From Xylogone sp. PMI_703 (taxonomy: Eukaryota > Ascomycota > Leotiomycetes): DNA of 64,000 bases. The translations under genes and the position numbers were made by a program. Shown here in pieces: positions 1 through 11,073 of this stretch. Position 1 is the stretch's first letter; the number at the start of each line of letters is the position of its first letter. The DNA lies in NCBI GenBank assembly GCA_021399445.1, contig JAJTUQ010000001.1, forward strand, positions 2,728,001 to 2,792,000, in the 5' to 3' direction. A model generated the notes under the pieces. The model was not told where the DNA came from and ran no database searches. It saw only the letters and a program-made list of their open reading frames with translations.

Positions 1-1019
1 AGAAGGCAGAACGGGCCAGGAAAATCGGCACTAAGTCGAAGCATCCCTGCATGAGGAGCAACTTATCCAGACTAGACATGAGAGTTTTTTCGAGCCCTCT
101 CATCTCTTACAACCCAAAAGTTGCCTAACGCACAAATCTAAAGAACAACAACCTGTTTATTCTCCCTATTCCTTTTCATTGAGTTCATGAACAAAAAGAA
201 GAAACAAAAAGACGGATGGTCAAAGACGGAGTTTTGTTTTCTCTCTCTCCTAACAATCATAGAGGACTGGCGACTACATAATGCATGCATTTTCAATGGA
301 TACAAAACCAAAAGCAAAGAGCAACATGACACTTAGAGATGCGCATTTTAAAAGGGAAATTCTTGGCATGATACGTTCTCCCCCAGCTTTTCATTAACCA
401 TCACCTCTTTTTATCTCTTTCCATCGTTGAGTCTTTATTTTGCTTTCTCCCTTTGTTTTCCATCCAGTTATGATTGCGTTACTATTTGAATCCGCGAGCA
501 TTATTCTCCTTTAACACACTGCTTGAGCATATCTTTTGGCGCGTTAGGATTGGTTGTTGATTTTTTTTTATTTCCACTTTATACCTTTATTTTCCTTATT
601 TCTACCCTCTTAACTGAGAGAATCTTAATATTATTGTCTATATGTATCATCAGATCCAATAACAATGTCCGAGGAGAGCATATGTATGTTTTCAGACGAA
701 ATGTGGCGTTATCAATCTATTACCTATTACTATATGAAGCAAATATATCAAAAGTAACTAAGAGGCCTTGTCCTATGTTTATTTGCCTATTACGCCTGAA
801 ATGATTTCTCACAAAAGAATATCCACTTTTGATCTATTGCTACAGCACCTAGATTTTGCTGTCCTGCACATCACCACAACTTTGCCCTCCATATGTACTC
901 CTTTGAATAAATAAGATAAAATAAAACCGCCACCGCCATGAAAACGCCCATACACATATAGATTGTATAATATGCATCATATATATCCCTGCCTTTATAT
1001 CCCTAGCATGTAAAACCAA
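1..1019. other. Intergenic, no gene seen
   Basis: AT-rich stretch downstream of the minus-strand gene that ends at 1020. It has long T-rich tracts on the plus strand and only short open frames without recognisable protein features. The part next to 1020 is presumably the 3' UTR and polyadenylation region of that gene. Nothing else is visible. Confidence 0.6.
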
Positions 1020-4000
1020 CTAAATCCTCCCACCGCTAACGATTTCCCTCTCTAGCAATTCTATCTCTCCACTCTCCGCAGTACGTCTGCGTTCCAAGAT
1101 CCATCGCCCACCTGTCACAGGATCCTCTTCTTTCAAATAGCTAATGCTCTCGGCACTGCCGGTATAGCGATGGCGTTTGAAGTCTTTGTTTCCCGGTGCA
1201 TGCGGTTCTGTGTTTTCTTTCTGTGCCTCCTTTTCTAGATCTTCCTCCGGCTCTTCCGCAATCCCTAGTCCTATCCCCTTATTTGGTTCCAGGGATGGTG
1301 TTGCCATAGTAATTGTCGGGCTTCCAGGAAGGGAACTGCTCTCACTCGTGAGTCCCGTCCCAGGTCCAGGTAGGGAATTAGGTGTTTCGCCACCGAGACT
1401 ACTTTGTCTCCAGTGGCCTCCAATTCCGGTCGCGCCTCCTTGTCCCCATGGGGCGATTGGATTCACAGGGCTGGATGTGTCATCACCAGCGGCGCTCTTA
1501 GGACTACCAGCGCCGCTGTGTAGACTAGGCTGGCTGCCACCCCAAGCTCTATTTCTGAGTTTCATGAGTGCAGTAAGACTCATATCGCCGCCGTCATAGT
1601 CGTTGCCCATCATACCAGCCAATTGAGCCAGACCGGGACTGGTAACTGCACCAGTTTGATGGAGATTAAGAGACATGAACGAGTTGCGATTCGAATACTC
1701 CGAGCGTTCAGTTATGGGAGTGAGGTTCGGTTCTCGGGAGACAATACGTCCGCTATGACTGCGAGCTATGCCTTCAATACCACGAGCACCAAAGTATCCA
1801 CCGTTTACATATTCCGAGCCACCACCACCAGGAGCTGAGTAGAAGCCGAATTCTTGACCATAGAAGCCCTCTGAATCATTGGCCAATGCCTCCGCGTTTG
1901 CAGCAGCGATGATCGTATCGTCTTCAAAGGCATCGTCGTAGTCAAAATCATCGTATGATGGAGAGAAAGGCTCATATATATCACTCGAGTCTGTTACCAT
2001 GCCGGGTTGGGCATCTTCCTGTTCAGAAGGAGTAGACTGCAGGTGCGGGGAAGTACTACTGTCGCGACGAAACTTCCCGTTTGCTGCTGCCGCAAACGCT
2101 GCCGCAGCAAGGGCAGATTGGTAGGCAGCAAGAGTATCCTGGGTTAAACCAGGTCCAGGTTGTGGTGGTATCATAGCAAAATTGGAGTGTTCGTTATTTG
2201 CGACTAAAGGCTGTGGAACTAAGCCACCAGTTACTGGAAGAGTGCCTGGAGAAATGGATGTTGAGATTTCTTCATTCTCACCACTATCTTGTTTACTAGC
2301 TGATGGTGATGCGTCTTGTGTAAGGCTCGGTGGAGAGTAGGCCGTTGGTAACGATGATATGGATTTTATAGGACGTCCGTATTGATCGGTGTCGACCTTA
2401 TCGAAAATAGACTCATCAAATTCACCTGACTCTTCTTGACCATCTTCTATTGCGTCAATCAGGCCATCGTCAAAGTAGAAATCATCCATAGCACGCTGTT
2501 TTGACGAGGGAAGTCCTTTGGCCTCATTAGGTGCACCTTGCTGTGCGTTATGAAGACCCATATTTTGAACGTCGAAACCATCGTCTTGTCCCTCGCTGCT
2601 AGCAACAGTTCCGGGTTGGTCAGCAGAAAATTGGTATGGTAGGTTTGATTCTGTTATACTCTCTAGTGGTTTCGAGACTATTTCCTTTGTCGTGTCCACT
2701 CCAATAACCTCACTATTAACATCTTGTGCTATCTCTTGCGCTATCTCTAAATGAGATGTCATTGGGAAGGACGTCGACAATGGCTGTTGGTATGTAAATC
2801 CTGGAAATTGATCATAACCATCATACATATCGTCCTCTTCTGCGTCTGCATTAACTCCCGGTATTCGTTCTTCCAATCCGTCGTCGTCGTCCATATTATC
2901 GTAATCGTAGTCATCACCATATGGATCTTCATCTTCTGGTTCTGGAGTTTCAAGTTTTCTTTCTAATGCTTTCTGTCGATGCCTTTCCTCCAGTAACCGT
3001 TCCTGTTCGGCAGCACCGATCATATCGAAACTGAATCTTGAAGAAGTGCTTTTCATATGACTTGGCAAACCTGATATACGACTGTCTTTTGAGGATGCTT
3101 TAGACATATTTCGCACTGGCCTTGATTTTGACGAAGAGGGTTTTGGAAGGCTTCTGGAGTCAATAGAGACATGTCGTGTTTCATTTGAGGGCTCTTCAGA
3201 TTTAGGAGGTACTGGAGGACCAATATCAGGGGACGAGTTTTGGCTACTAGGTATTTTTGGTACCTGGTCTTGTGTTTGAACGTCGCTTCCGCTCGATTTC
3301 AATTCAGATGCAACTGGAACTGGCTTACGAGTAGCCCCTCGAGCATACGGAGGCTGTGGTAGCGGAAGTTCCGTATCACTAGCCTTCCGGATATGACGCC
3401 CTGCAGCGGGATACTGTTCCTCTTCAAAATTTTCCGTGAATACTGGAGTGTGATTACCACCGCTCCAGGGGCTCTCTTCGGACTGGGGATTCGGACTTCT
3501 CTGATAGGCATTTTCTGTACCGCGGCTATCAGTTTGTACGACAGTCTTGCGTGGTCTTGGGGCACTGAAATCATGGACGACAGTCCCTCTGATTCTTGGA
3601 TCAAATGTCTCGGTATCCATCCCAGGGCCACCAATCGGCGAAATTTGGGGCATGTTTTGAGCAGAACGTCGGCGAGCCAAAAGAGCCATGGGATTGAGAA
3701 GGTTTAACCGCGTCTTCCCTGAGCGTGGCTGGATCGGTTCAAAGGTTGAGATATTTGAGGGTGGCGGAGAAGGTAACCTGGAGCCCAACGGTTTTCTACT
3801 GCTCTGGGATTTCGATTGTAGGTCTGATGCGGTAACGAACGGGAGATGTGTAGCACTCTCTTGACTAGAACCGCCAGCATATGAGCGAGACTGTTGCGGA
3901 ATCGAGGGTTTAGATGGACCAAGATTTCCTGCTGAATCTGGCCTTCGAGTCCCAGCATAAGGTGGTTTCTGGTTATTGCTCGGTGTATATGTTTCCTGCT

Positions 4001-4295
4001 TCCGCCCCTGCCCTTTCGAAAGATCGGTCTCATAGCCTTTCACTCCCCCTTCTAATATCCTAGTATTTGAGGGCCCGCCATTTCCCTTCGTGCTGTCATG
4101 CTCAATGGAGGAGACACGTGGAATAGGAGGTAGGTATGGTAATGCTGCCGCAGAAGAGGGTCGTTCGTGCGAGTGTCCGGGTTGCAGTAATTGGGAATTG
4201 GAGGACATTGGAGACTCCCAAGAGGAGATTTGATCTGGTAGCGGCGACGAAGGGTTTGACGGCGTGCGCCTGTGTGTTCTTAGGTAGGAAAACAT
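1020..4295 (-). CDS. Conserved disordered fungal protein, function unknown
   Basis: A single uninterrupted frame of 1091 residues starting MFSYLRTHRRTPSNPSSP. I do not recognise a catalytic domain. It is Ser/Pro/Gly-rich and mostly low complexity, with a charged helix-like stretch followed by a strongly acidic Asp/Glu/Tyr run near residues 450-490, a second acidic region near 620-660, an Ala-rich run near 730 and a basic, better ordered-looking C-terminus (ESISYLKEEDPVTGGRWILE and following) that looks like the conserved part. No signal peptide or membrane segment is visible. The basic start followed by many SP/TP sites suggests a phosphorylated cytosolic or cortical scaffold, but that is inference. 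No intron is needed, which is unusual beside the multi-exon neighbours. Antisense open frames over it are shadows of its skewed codon use. Confidence 0.85.
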   Translation of the reverse strand: MFSYLRTHRRTPSNPSSPLPDQISSWESPMSSNSQLLQPGHSHERPSSAAALPYLPPIPRVSSIEHDSTKGNGGPSNTRILEGGVKGYETDLSKGQGRKQETYTPSNNQKPPYAGTRRPDSAGNLGPSKPSIPQQSRSYAGGSSQESATHLPFVTASDLQSKSQSSRKPLGSRLPSPPPSNISTFEPIQPRSGKTRLNLLNPMALLARRRSAQNMPQISPIGGPGMDTETFDPRIRGTVVHDFSAPRPRKTVVQTDSRGTENAYQRSPNPQSEESPWSGGNHTPVFTENFEEEQYPAAGRHIRKASDTELPLPQPPYARGATRKPVPVASELKSSGSDVQTQDQVPKIPSSQNSSPDIGPPVPPKSEEPSNETRHVSIDSRSLPKPSSSKSRPVRNMSKASSKDSRISGLPSHMKSTSSRFSFDMIGAAEQERLLEERHRQKALERKLETPEPEDEDPYGDDYDYDNMDDDDGLEERIPGVNADAEEDDMYDGYDQFPGFTYQQPLSTSFPMTSHLEIAQEIAQDVNSEVIGVDTTKEIVSKPLESITESNLPYQFSADQPGTVASSEGQDDGFDVQNMGLHNAQQGAPNEAKGLPSSKQRAMDDFYFDDGLIDAIEDGQEESGEFDESIFDKVDTDQYGRPIKSISSLPTAYSPPSLTQDASPSASKQDSGENEEISTSISPGTLPVTGGLVPQPLVANNEHSNFAMIPPQPGPGLTQDTLAAYQSALAAAAFAAAANGKFRRDSSTSPHLQSTPSEQEDAQPGMVTDSSDIYEPFSPSYDDFDYDDAFEDDTIIAAANAEALANDSEGFYGQEFGFYSAPGGGGSEYVNGGYFGARGIEGIARSHSGRIVSREPNLTPITERSEYSNRNSFMSLNLHQTGAVTSPGLAQLAGMMGNDYDGGDMSLTALMKLRNRAWGGSQPSLHSGAGSPKSAAGDDTSSPVNPIAPWGQGGATGIGGHWRQSSLGGETPNSLPGPGTGLTSESSSLPGSPTITMATPSLEPNKGIGLGIAEEPEEDLEKEAQKENTEPHAPGNKDFKRHRYTGSAESISYLKEEDPVTGGRWILERRRTAESGEIELLEREIVSGGRI

Positions 4296-5798
4296 GCTTC
4301 AACGTGGGGCAGGCAGCCGCCAAAATGGCTTGCTGCAGTTGACGTCAAGTACAATAGCAAGTTGGAAATGTTGATTTCTAAGTTCTCGATCAAGCAAAGC
4401 GCAACATCGTCACCGCAATTGCACTATGGTTTCGAGCAGACGGTCCGATGTAATATCCACAATGATGCCCAGGCCTTCGCAAAAGCTCCTCGGCGATCTA
4501 CTTGCCTAAGTCGGCTGAGGCTAAAGAGAACTGTGGTTGCCGAATGAGGGATGATCCGCCGCGCATGCGGTTGTTTCTCCCGTGGGTATCGAAGAATAAA
4601 CAACTATTCAAGACAAGCCCAGATGTCAAGAACGAGCCAAACTATATCGGCGATTCAGAAGGGTTTAAACCTGCACTTCCCCTTTTGGCATCTCGCACAT
4701 AGCAATTTCCGAAAGGAATCCTGTCGAAGCCACAAGCTGGTGTTCGATTTGCGAGATGCGACGCCATTCTCTGTACGGAAATACATGTGAGCACAGGCCA
4801 ACAGCCATATCAACGTTGCACTGCTGCAGGGGTCGTTGTAGGCAAACCCACCTCTATAAATGGCGCAAAGTCTATTCTGATCACCAATGTCCATCAATCT
4901 TTCTTTGCCTTCCGGCGAAACTGTTTGCGATTATGGATAGAGTGTATATCGTATATTTAACACTGCTCATTAAACTAGTGTTTTGCCGAATTCACCAGAT
5001 CAATTGTTGATCTGCTCAGTCGTTGACAAAGCGGTTCACTAAAGTCTTACACACCTTCCTCCTCTTCACATACTATATGCGGGCTACTTCGATTAGATGC
5101 TTGCAATGGACTTCTAGGAATTGTAAATTTTGTTTCCAAGTTCAAGTGTAGCCCGGCAGTTAAGAGGTGTCCTTGTTGGATAACAATCTCAAAATCATAC
5201 CTATATAACCCAGAGCTTGTGGCGTCTAGAATACATTATCACAATACCAAGAGATGAGCCCAAGATGAATACTCAAAAAGTGGAAGACAGATAAAATCTG
5301 GTGAACGGACCAATAAGTGGACCAATGAACGATCTGAACCGTTCGCCAGAATACAACTTAACAGAGCAGCGCCATTCGAGGGTACTTAAGGAGAGTAATT
5401 ATAAATTTCATGATTGTACAGTACATTCTAAATCATTCCATTCAGCTATGCTGGCATCATTGCTCTATCACAACAAAGCCAATCGCAACTTGTTTTACCA
5501 ACGGGACCATGAGAGGATCTGATTACCGCCCCAGTTTCCTCTTGAGAATTGCCACTCTCGATCCTTTTAAACAAAAGAAATTGTTCATATGATTATCCAC
5601 AAGGAATGACTGCTTCTGCAGTATGAATAAATAGAACACATTTTTAGAAGCTCAATAAAAGAGACCATATGCACAGGATGCAAGAAAGACAATTCCATAA
5701 GCCTTTCCCCAAAACCAACGCCATCAATGAGTTGAGCTTTGATCAGAGCACCATGCTCTATCATATCATTCACCAATACAGGATAGTTAGGTTGTTAT
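4296..5798. other. Intergenic between two minus-strand genes
   Basis: Holds the promoter side of the gene starting at 4295 and the 3' side of the YME1-type gene ending at 5799. Both flanking genes read on the minus strand. Several short open frames (up to about 85 codons) overlap one another on both strands without a recognisable protein. I see no RNA gene or repeat. Confidence 0.55.
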
Positions 5799-8510
5799 TT
5801 AAGCAACCGCTCCGCCCCCTGGAGGCTGGTCGTTATCGTCTTGGCCAGCGGCCTTGCTACCCGGAATTTCGGGGACTTCAGGCAGGTTCCCTGGACCAAG
5901 ATCTGGGTGTCGTATATCTGGCATCTTAATGCTTCCGCTAGGCATAACAAGCTTGCCCTCAAGCTTCTGACCTTTGATGACCTTCATAGCCTCATCTTTA
6001 TTTAGGGTCTCGTAGTCAACGAGAGCCTTCGCAAGGAGCTCAAGCTCTTTTCGTTTAGATCGGATAAGAGCTGTAGCACGGACACGAGATTCCTCAATAA
6101 CACGACGAACTTCAGATTCGATCATCTGCTTTGTGGCTGCAGAGAGTCGGTCGTGGTTAGATGCAAGATCCACATTACCAAGCTCCGGAGACATTCCGTA
6201 ACTTGTTACCATAGCATAGGCAATTTTGGTTGCTTGTTGGAGATCCTGTTCAAGAATTATCAACAAAAATGTACTTGCTTAACAAGGGAGAACGCAAACA
6301 GCACAAAACGTAGGAAGGGAATGGACTTACATTAGCAACACCGCTTGTAACTTTATCTGGACCATAGATGAGCTCTTCAGCAATCTTGCCGCCCAAGCAG
6401 ATATCGATCTGTGACTTATATTCATCCATACCCATAGAGTATTTATCCATTTCAGGCAAATGGGTTGTCATCCCAAGAGATTGACCGCGCGGCATGATAG
6501 TGATTTTGTGTAGAGGATTAGTGCCTGGAGTGAACATGATTACCAACGCATGACCAGCTTCATGATAAGCAGTCATCTCTTTTTCTTTCTGGCTAATGAC
6601 CATGCTCTTTTTCTCAGCACCCATCAGAACTTTGTCTTTGGCCCATTCCAAGTCAAGCATGGTGACAGCTGAAGCTTTGGCTTTGCTGGCATGGACAGCG
6701 GCTTGGTTAATAATGTTCTCCAATTCAGCGCCAGAGAAACCGGGGGTACCAGCAGCAAGAGCCTCGAGACTAACATCCGGAGCAGTGATGATATTCTTCA
6801 TGTGATGCTTTAGGATAGCCATACGGCCTCGAACATCGGGGAGACCAACGACGACATTCCGGTCAAAACGGCCAGGACGAGTAAGCGCTTTATCGAGTAA
6901 TTCCGGGAAGTTTGTTGCAGCTAAGATAATCACACCGCTATTTTGTTCGAAGCCATCGAGTTCCGTTAATAGTTGATTGAGAGTTTGCTTGACATATGCT
7001 GCATCACGTGCATTGCGTTTGCCTCCGATAGCGTCAAGTTCATCGATAAATACAATAGCAGGGGACTTAGATTTTGCAGCGGCAAAGAGTTCACGAACAC
7101 GCTTAGCACCGACGCCAACGTAAATCTCATCGAATTCACTTCCGGACATGAAGAAGAATGGCACGCCAGCTTCTCCAGCAACAGCACGTGCGAGAAGGGT
7201 CTTACCAGTTCCAGGGGGACCAACGAGCAAAACACCCTTGGGAAGTTTACCGCCCAAAGTCGAGAATTTGTCAGGGTTCTGGAGAAAGTCGACCAGCTCC
7301 TGGAGCTCTTCCTTTGCCTCGTCACAGCCATGCACGTCTGAAAATCGAACAGTCTGATGTTCAGCCTTTGCCTCATTATCCGACTTTCCGCCGACTTTTC
7401 GGAAGACCTGGAACCCTTCGATCATCATAGCCACGATGACGAGACTGAGATACGTGAATAAGCCGAAATAGAAGAAGAATTTAACCCATTTGAAGATGGT
7501 TCCACCGATGGTTTCTTCAACGACCACATGTAGAGGTGCGTCTCTGCCGCCGGTTCCTTGATTATTCCCGCGAGAAACTGCAATATTACCGCCTCGAGAA
7601 GATGCGGCAACAGCTTGACCAATAGCTTGTAACTGTGCATTGCTAATATTACCAGGTTGTCCAGAAAATTGACCACCAGCGATGACACCTTCAGTTTGAC
7701 CAAGGGCAGCTAGAGCCTTTTGATAGGAGGCCTCGCAGGCAGCGTTCGAAGCGAAATAGTTTGTCTGGTATCTTTCAACCACAATTGCCGGCATATTAGC
7801 TCGTAATAAGGCTTGATAGAAGGCATTTTGGGCAGTTGCGCTAGTAGGATTCTTGTTCGCAGTTTCTTCCATATGCGCCAGAAGGTTTCGAGATGGAGTA
7901 CCGCCGAACGAGATAGACCTGGTTTGTTGAGGGATAATCCGAGCGAAAGGCATAGACGGTTTCTGAAATCGAAACTGAGACAGAGTGGAGAGTTGTCTGT
8001 TCATACTGGGAATCATGAATGCTCGTCGAACCATGGGATTTGCAGCAGACAATGTGCTCTTAGGCATGGCAGAAACCATATTCTGAACGGTGAAAGGCAT
8101 TTGGGGTGCAATACGGAAGTTGGCAGACGGAGAAAATGACACGGGAAGATCTCGAAAGCATTCAGGAAGGACGGTTCGTGGCGGCTTCAACACTATCAGC
8201 ATTGTCCCTGGTGCATCATCGATACGACAACTGAAATGGGCTGGATGATCACATACCTGGCTTGCTTCTGTTGTAATAGAGCGTGTAGTTTGCTTGGCAG
8301 ATGGCTTTGTTGAAACCGATGAAGGCGCACTCTGTACTCTATATCCAAAAACTCTCAGCGGAACTGTCGCAGCATTAGAAATGGATGGCCAGATCTCTGA
8401 GGTCGCCGCAGCAATGCCCTATACTCTCAGTCAGTTCTCATGAACATAAATGCAGATATGACTGGCTGGCGCAAACTTACTGGCATTGCCACAGAGGCTT
8501 GAAAGGCCAT
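5799..8510 (-). CDS. yme1: Mitochondrial i-AAA protease (YME1/IAP-1 type)
   Basis: ATP-dependent zinc metalloprotease of the inner mitochondrial membrane facing the intermembrane space, which removes unassembled or damaged proteins. Exons by my reading: 8481-8510, 6331-8418 and 5799-6245, with introns 8419-8480 (62 bp) and 6246-6330 (85 bp); the second is fixed by joining KVTSGVAN to DLQQATKIAYAMV. Visible along the roughly 800-850 residue protein: a basic, Ser/Thr-rich presequence starting MAFQASVAMP, a YME1-type N-terminal domain (RNLLAHMEETANKNP), one membrane helix near 310-335, Walker A GPPGTGKT near 408, Walker B FIDELDA near 466, the arginine-finger region TRPGRFDR, and the zinc site HEAGH near 628. 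A further in-frame 174-bp segment (8083-8256) has intron-like ends, so the exact N-terminus is open (796 or 854 residues). Single-span architecture argues against the m-AAA paralogues AFG3/YTA12. Confidence 0.93.
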
Positions 8511-9587
8511 GGCGGATGAGAAACTCAGTCAACGCAGCGCTCTTGGTGGTCTCGTGGTCCAAAGACCAAGGACGTAAGGTTGTTGTGTACAGTACGCAAG
8601 CACCTGCAGTGGAGGAATTGAAATTATACAACAACAAAGGTTAATGAGGGATGCTCCTACTCGAGCAACGTGATCGTTGAAGTTCGTTGAGAGACCAGGC
8701 CACCGAGTAAGGCATCCTCTCAATAGCATGATGCGTTTTACCAGATGTCGACGATTCGAGAACGGGAAGCTTCATTATGTAATCAGGCGTACGGTTCCGA
8801 AATCGCCACGGCTATCTCCACCAGTAAGAGGACAGCTATTATATCATTTTTTTCTCTTTGTAGCATGAGGACACTCATACTTCTATCTCAAAATATTAGG
8901 TTTGGTATGTACCTGGCAATGTCTTGGATTGTTCCGAAGAGAATCCCGGAATGTCTGTGCAGAAAAGTGCACATTTCTACATGCTCAAAACTACCAACAG
9001 AGTTATACAAACGTAAGATACAGAAGCGCCAGGGAAGATGTAAAGTATATTGACTAATTTATACTTAAATATAACTGGTTGCCTTTCAACTCTCTGAAAG
9101 TCACAGTAGTCGCACCGTTCAGCAACTAAGCAGCCCGAGATACTGATCTCAATAGAGCCTTTTTTTTCAATCCATACTCGTCTTAGCTATAGCTATATAG
9201 AGGCGTCTATATTGTTACAATCATACTCAACTACTTCCCCCTATAAAGCAATACCTCGGTATACATAGGTTGACCTAACTAACTCTCAGCTGGCGTTGAC
9301 TGTCAAGAATTCTTCGTATATGTGCGTGCTCAGTAAGCAAAAGCATTCAGTGTTCCTCCTTTACCCCAGTAGTTGACCATATTGCATCCTCACTCCTACT
9401 GTGTAGTTGCTTGCTATAAAGCTTTCTATTGCTCCTTCCGGGGTCGGGTATCACTAGGTCGACCCTCGTTGGCGGTTGTTAGAATCTTATCCGTACGGGT
9501 CAAGTATGTATGCGTAAGACAGGGTCTCATACTGTAGAACTCCATGGCAACACCCTTATTCTGAGCTATTTCCCCGAGACCGCTCTC
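8511..9587. other. Upstream region of YME1-type gene, otherwise empty
   Basis: Contains the promoter and 5' leader of the gene starting at 8510 and then roughly 800 bp without a supportable gene. Short open frames overlap on both strands. A polypyrimidine run near 9160 and AT-rich sequence are the only visible features. Confidence 0.5.
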
Positions 9588-9616
9588 AAACAGCCTCCTC
9601 CCAGGGGAGGCTGTTT
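9588..9616. repeat. Perfect 11-bp hairpin with element-end sequence
   Basis: AAACAGCCTCC at 9588-9598 is exactly complementary to 9606-9616, with a 7-base loop. The arm carries CAGCCTCC, the same bases that open the right-hand TIR element at 10427. It may be two element ends brought together by an internal deletion, but the flanks here are not TA, so this remains inference. Confidence 0.55.
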
Positions 9617-9621
9617 CCCCT

Positions 9622-9916
9622 CCTTTCCTGTACTGTTGCTACCTGTGTTTCCTCTTGCACTGTACGCTCCCTTAGAACTACACCCTCAGACACGCCCGTC
9701 CTCCTTTCAATTGTGTATTAAAAGTGGTATTCGAGTGCAAGTCACCGTCCTCCGTACTATACTGGAGCCTGTGCTCTCTTTTACAGTACCCCTCTCAGGA
9801 TTTGAGGGCCTCCGCTGGCAAACGAGTCACCGCACTACCGGAGATGCGAGCACCTGCGACTATTCCCTTATAGCTAGTAGTATTCTGTTGATTGAGCTCA
9901 AGAGTGATCGATTATA
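9622..9916 (+). repeat. Left arm of a ~300 bp inverted repeat
   Basis: The reverse complement of this segment aligns almost end to end with 11074-11390. Shared landmarks, read on the minus strand here, include ATCGATCACTCT, ACTACTAGCTATAAGGGAA, CGCATCTCCGGTAGTG, CCCTCAAATCCTGAGAGGG and GTTCTAAGGGAGCGTACAG. Many differences are C/T or G/A changes, in keeping with (not proof of) repeat-induced point mutation. The arms are probably two oppositely oriented fragments of one older mobile element whose family I do not recognise. The 167-codon open frame at 9510-10013 crosses the arm and the neighbouring element and is not a gene. Confidence 0.8.
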
Positions 9917-9921
9917 CTGTA

Positions 9922-10182
9922 CAGTCTTTACCCCTAAATGTACGTCTAGCTCGACCAACTGGCGGTATGTTGATGCCTCACTTCAAGAGCATAGGCCAAC
10001 GGACAACAGCTAATAAACGTCACAGCTTGCTGGCAGAATTTCCATAGAATTTGATAGAAAACACTTAGGGATATAGTTCTTCATAAGGAAAGCGGTATTT
10101 CATTCTGGGAAAGAGAGCCAGGCATTCTGTGTTAACATTGCCATCGGTAAGGCGAGCTAGACGTACATTTATGGGGAGGCCA
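9922..10182. mobile_element. MITE-like TIR element, copy 1 (261 bp)
   Basis: Starts CAGTCTTTACCCC then TAAATGTACGTCTAGC, and ends with the inverted form GCTAGACGTACATTTA then TGGGGAGGCCA. A TA dinucleotide flanks both ends (9920-9921 and 10183-10184), the target duplication of Tc1/mariner-superfamily transposons, which include the fungal Fot1/pogo group. It has no coding capacity, so it would be a non-autonomous derivative. The inside aligns along its whole length with copy 2 at 10427, sharing for example CCAACGGACAACAGC and GTCACAGCTTG. Confidence 0.85.
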
Positions 10183-10187
10183 TATTA

Positions 10188-10290
10188 AAGGATTTTATCT
10201 TTCTCGATCTAGCATCTCGTTTCTTCTTGACATACTTAAGAGCTTTGTATGGCTACTCATTGAAGGTTTTAATCTTTCTCGATCTAACAT
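10188..10290 (+). repeat. Two direct copies of a ~27-bp unit, 75 bp apart
   Basis: ATCTTTCTCGATCTAGCAT near 10198 recurs as ATCTTTCTCGATCTAACAT near 10272, each preceded by a similar AAGG.TTTT segment. They lie between the two TIR elements. Possibly a decayed tandem duplication inside older repeat sequence. Confidence 0.6.
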
Positions 10291-10426
10291 ACGAAGTTTA
10301 TGACTTATTTATAAATGTAGATTTCTGAGTCTGACCTGTCCTTACTTTTATCGATCAATAACCTTAGTACTGCAACGCATAACTTCCTATTGGTTAATAT
10401 ATATCAAGCATCACACGTTATATCTA

Positions 10427-10682
10427 CAGCCTCCCTCCCTAAATGTACGTCTAACGTGCTCTACTAATGTAACGTTAATACTTCACTTTGGAAGCATAAG
10501 CCAACGGACAACAGCCAATAAATGTCACAGCTTGTTGATAGAATTTTTATGGAATCCGATCAAAAACATCAAAAGATATAGTTCCTTATAAGGAAAACGG
10601 TATCTCAAGATAGGAATCAAAGCCAAGCATCCACATTACCATCAGTGGGGCGCGCTAGACGTACATTTAGGAGGGGAGACTG
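10427..10682. mobile_element. MITE-like TIR element, copy 2 (256 bp)
   Basis: Starts CAGCCTCCCTCCCTAAATG followed by TACGTCTAAC and ends GCTAGACGTACATTTAGG followed by AGGGGAGACTG. These are imperfect inverted repeats of about 28 bp. TA flanks both ends (10425-10426 and 10683-10684). It is in the same orientation as copy 1 and differs mostly by C/T and G/A changes plus short indels, as expected of old, mutated copies. No open frame. Confidence 0.87.
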
Positions 10683-11073
10683 TAAAATTACCTCTCAGGA
10701 GGAAGATTTCCTTGTGGCTGAGGGTGAGAATCCTAGGGCAAAAGCCTAGCAACAACACCACCCTGCTGTCTTCTGATCCCCTTTCAACGGGCGACCAAGT
10801 CAAGTTAGAGACTTCAGAGCCGGTACAACCTCAACCACAGGGCAAAAATGCACCGGTAAAGCCAGCCGAGCTGTAAAGCTCAAAAGATATACTCGGCGTG
10901 AAGGCTACGAACCTACAGCACTCTGAGGATATGTCTGTAGAGCCAAGACTGAGTCAAAAATCGATATAAAGGGTATCGCTGCCCCTTACCGGTATCTGCA
11001 CAGTGGTTAAAATTTTTTCAACGTGTCCTCTACAACCTCAACACAATACTCTACAGAGGTAGATTTCGACTCT
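10683..11073. other. Degenerate repeat spacer, no gene
   Basis: Lies between TIR copy 2 and the right inverted-repeat arm. Reading frames on the plus strand are protein-like in short runs but broken by many stops, as in a decayed transposon coding region. I cannot name the element. Confidence 0.5.

Noticed and set aside
1177..1599. 140-codon frame antisense to the long gene at 1020-4295
   Set aside because: Shadow of a strongly biased coding sequence; no start context or homology-like features.
9510..10013. 167-codon plus frame
   Set aside because: It crosses an inverted-repeat arm and the first TIR element, so it is a by-product of repeat sequence.
10683..11073. Possible retrotransposon gag/pol remnant between the repeats
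   Set aside because: Short protein-like runs only, with no protease, reverse transcriptase or integrase motif visible, so I did not assign an element class.
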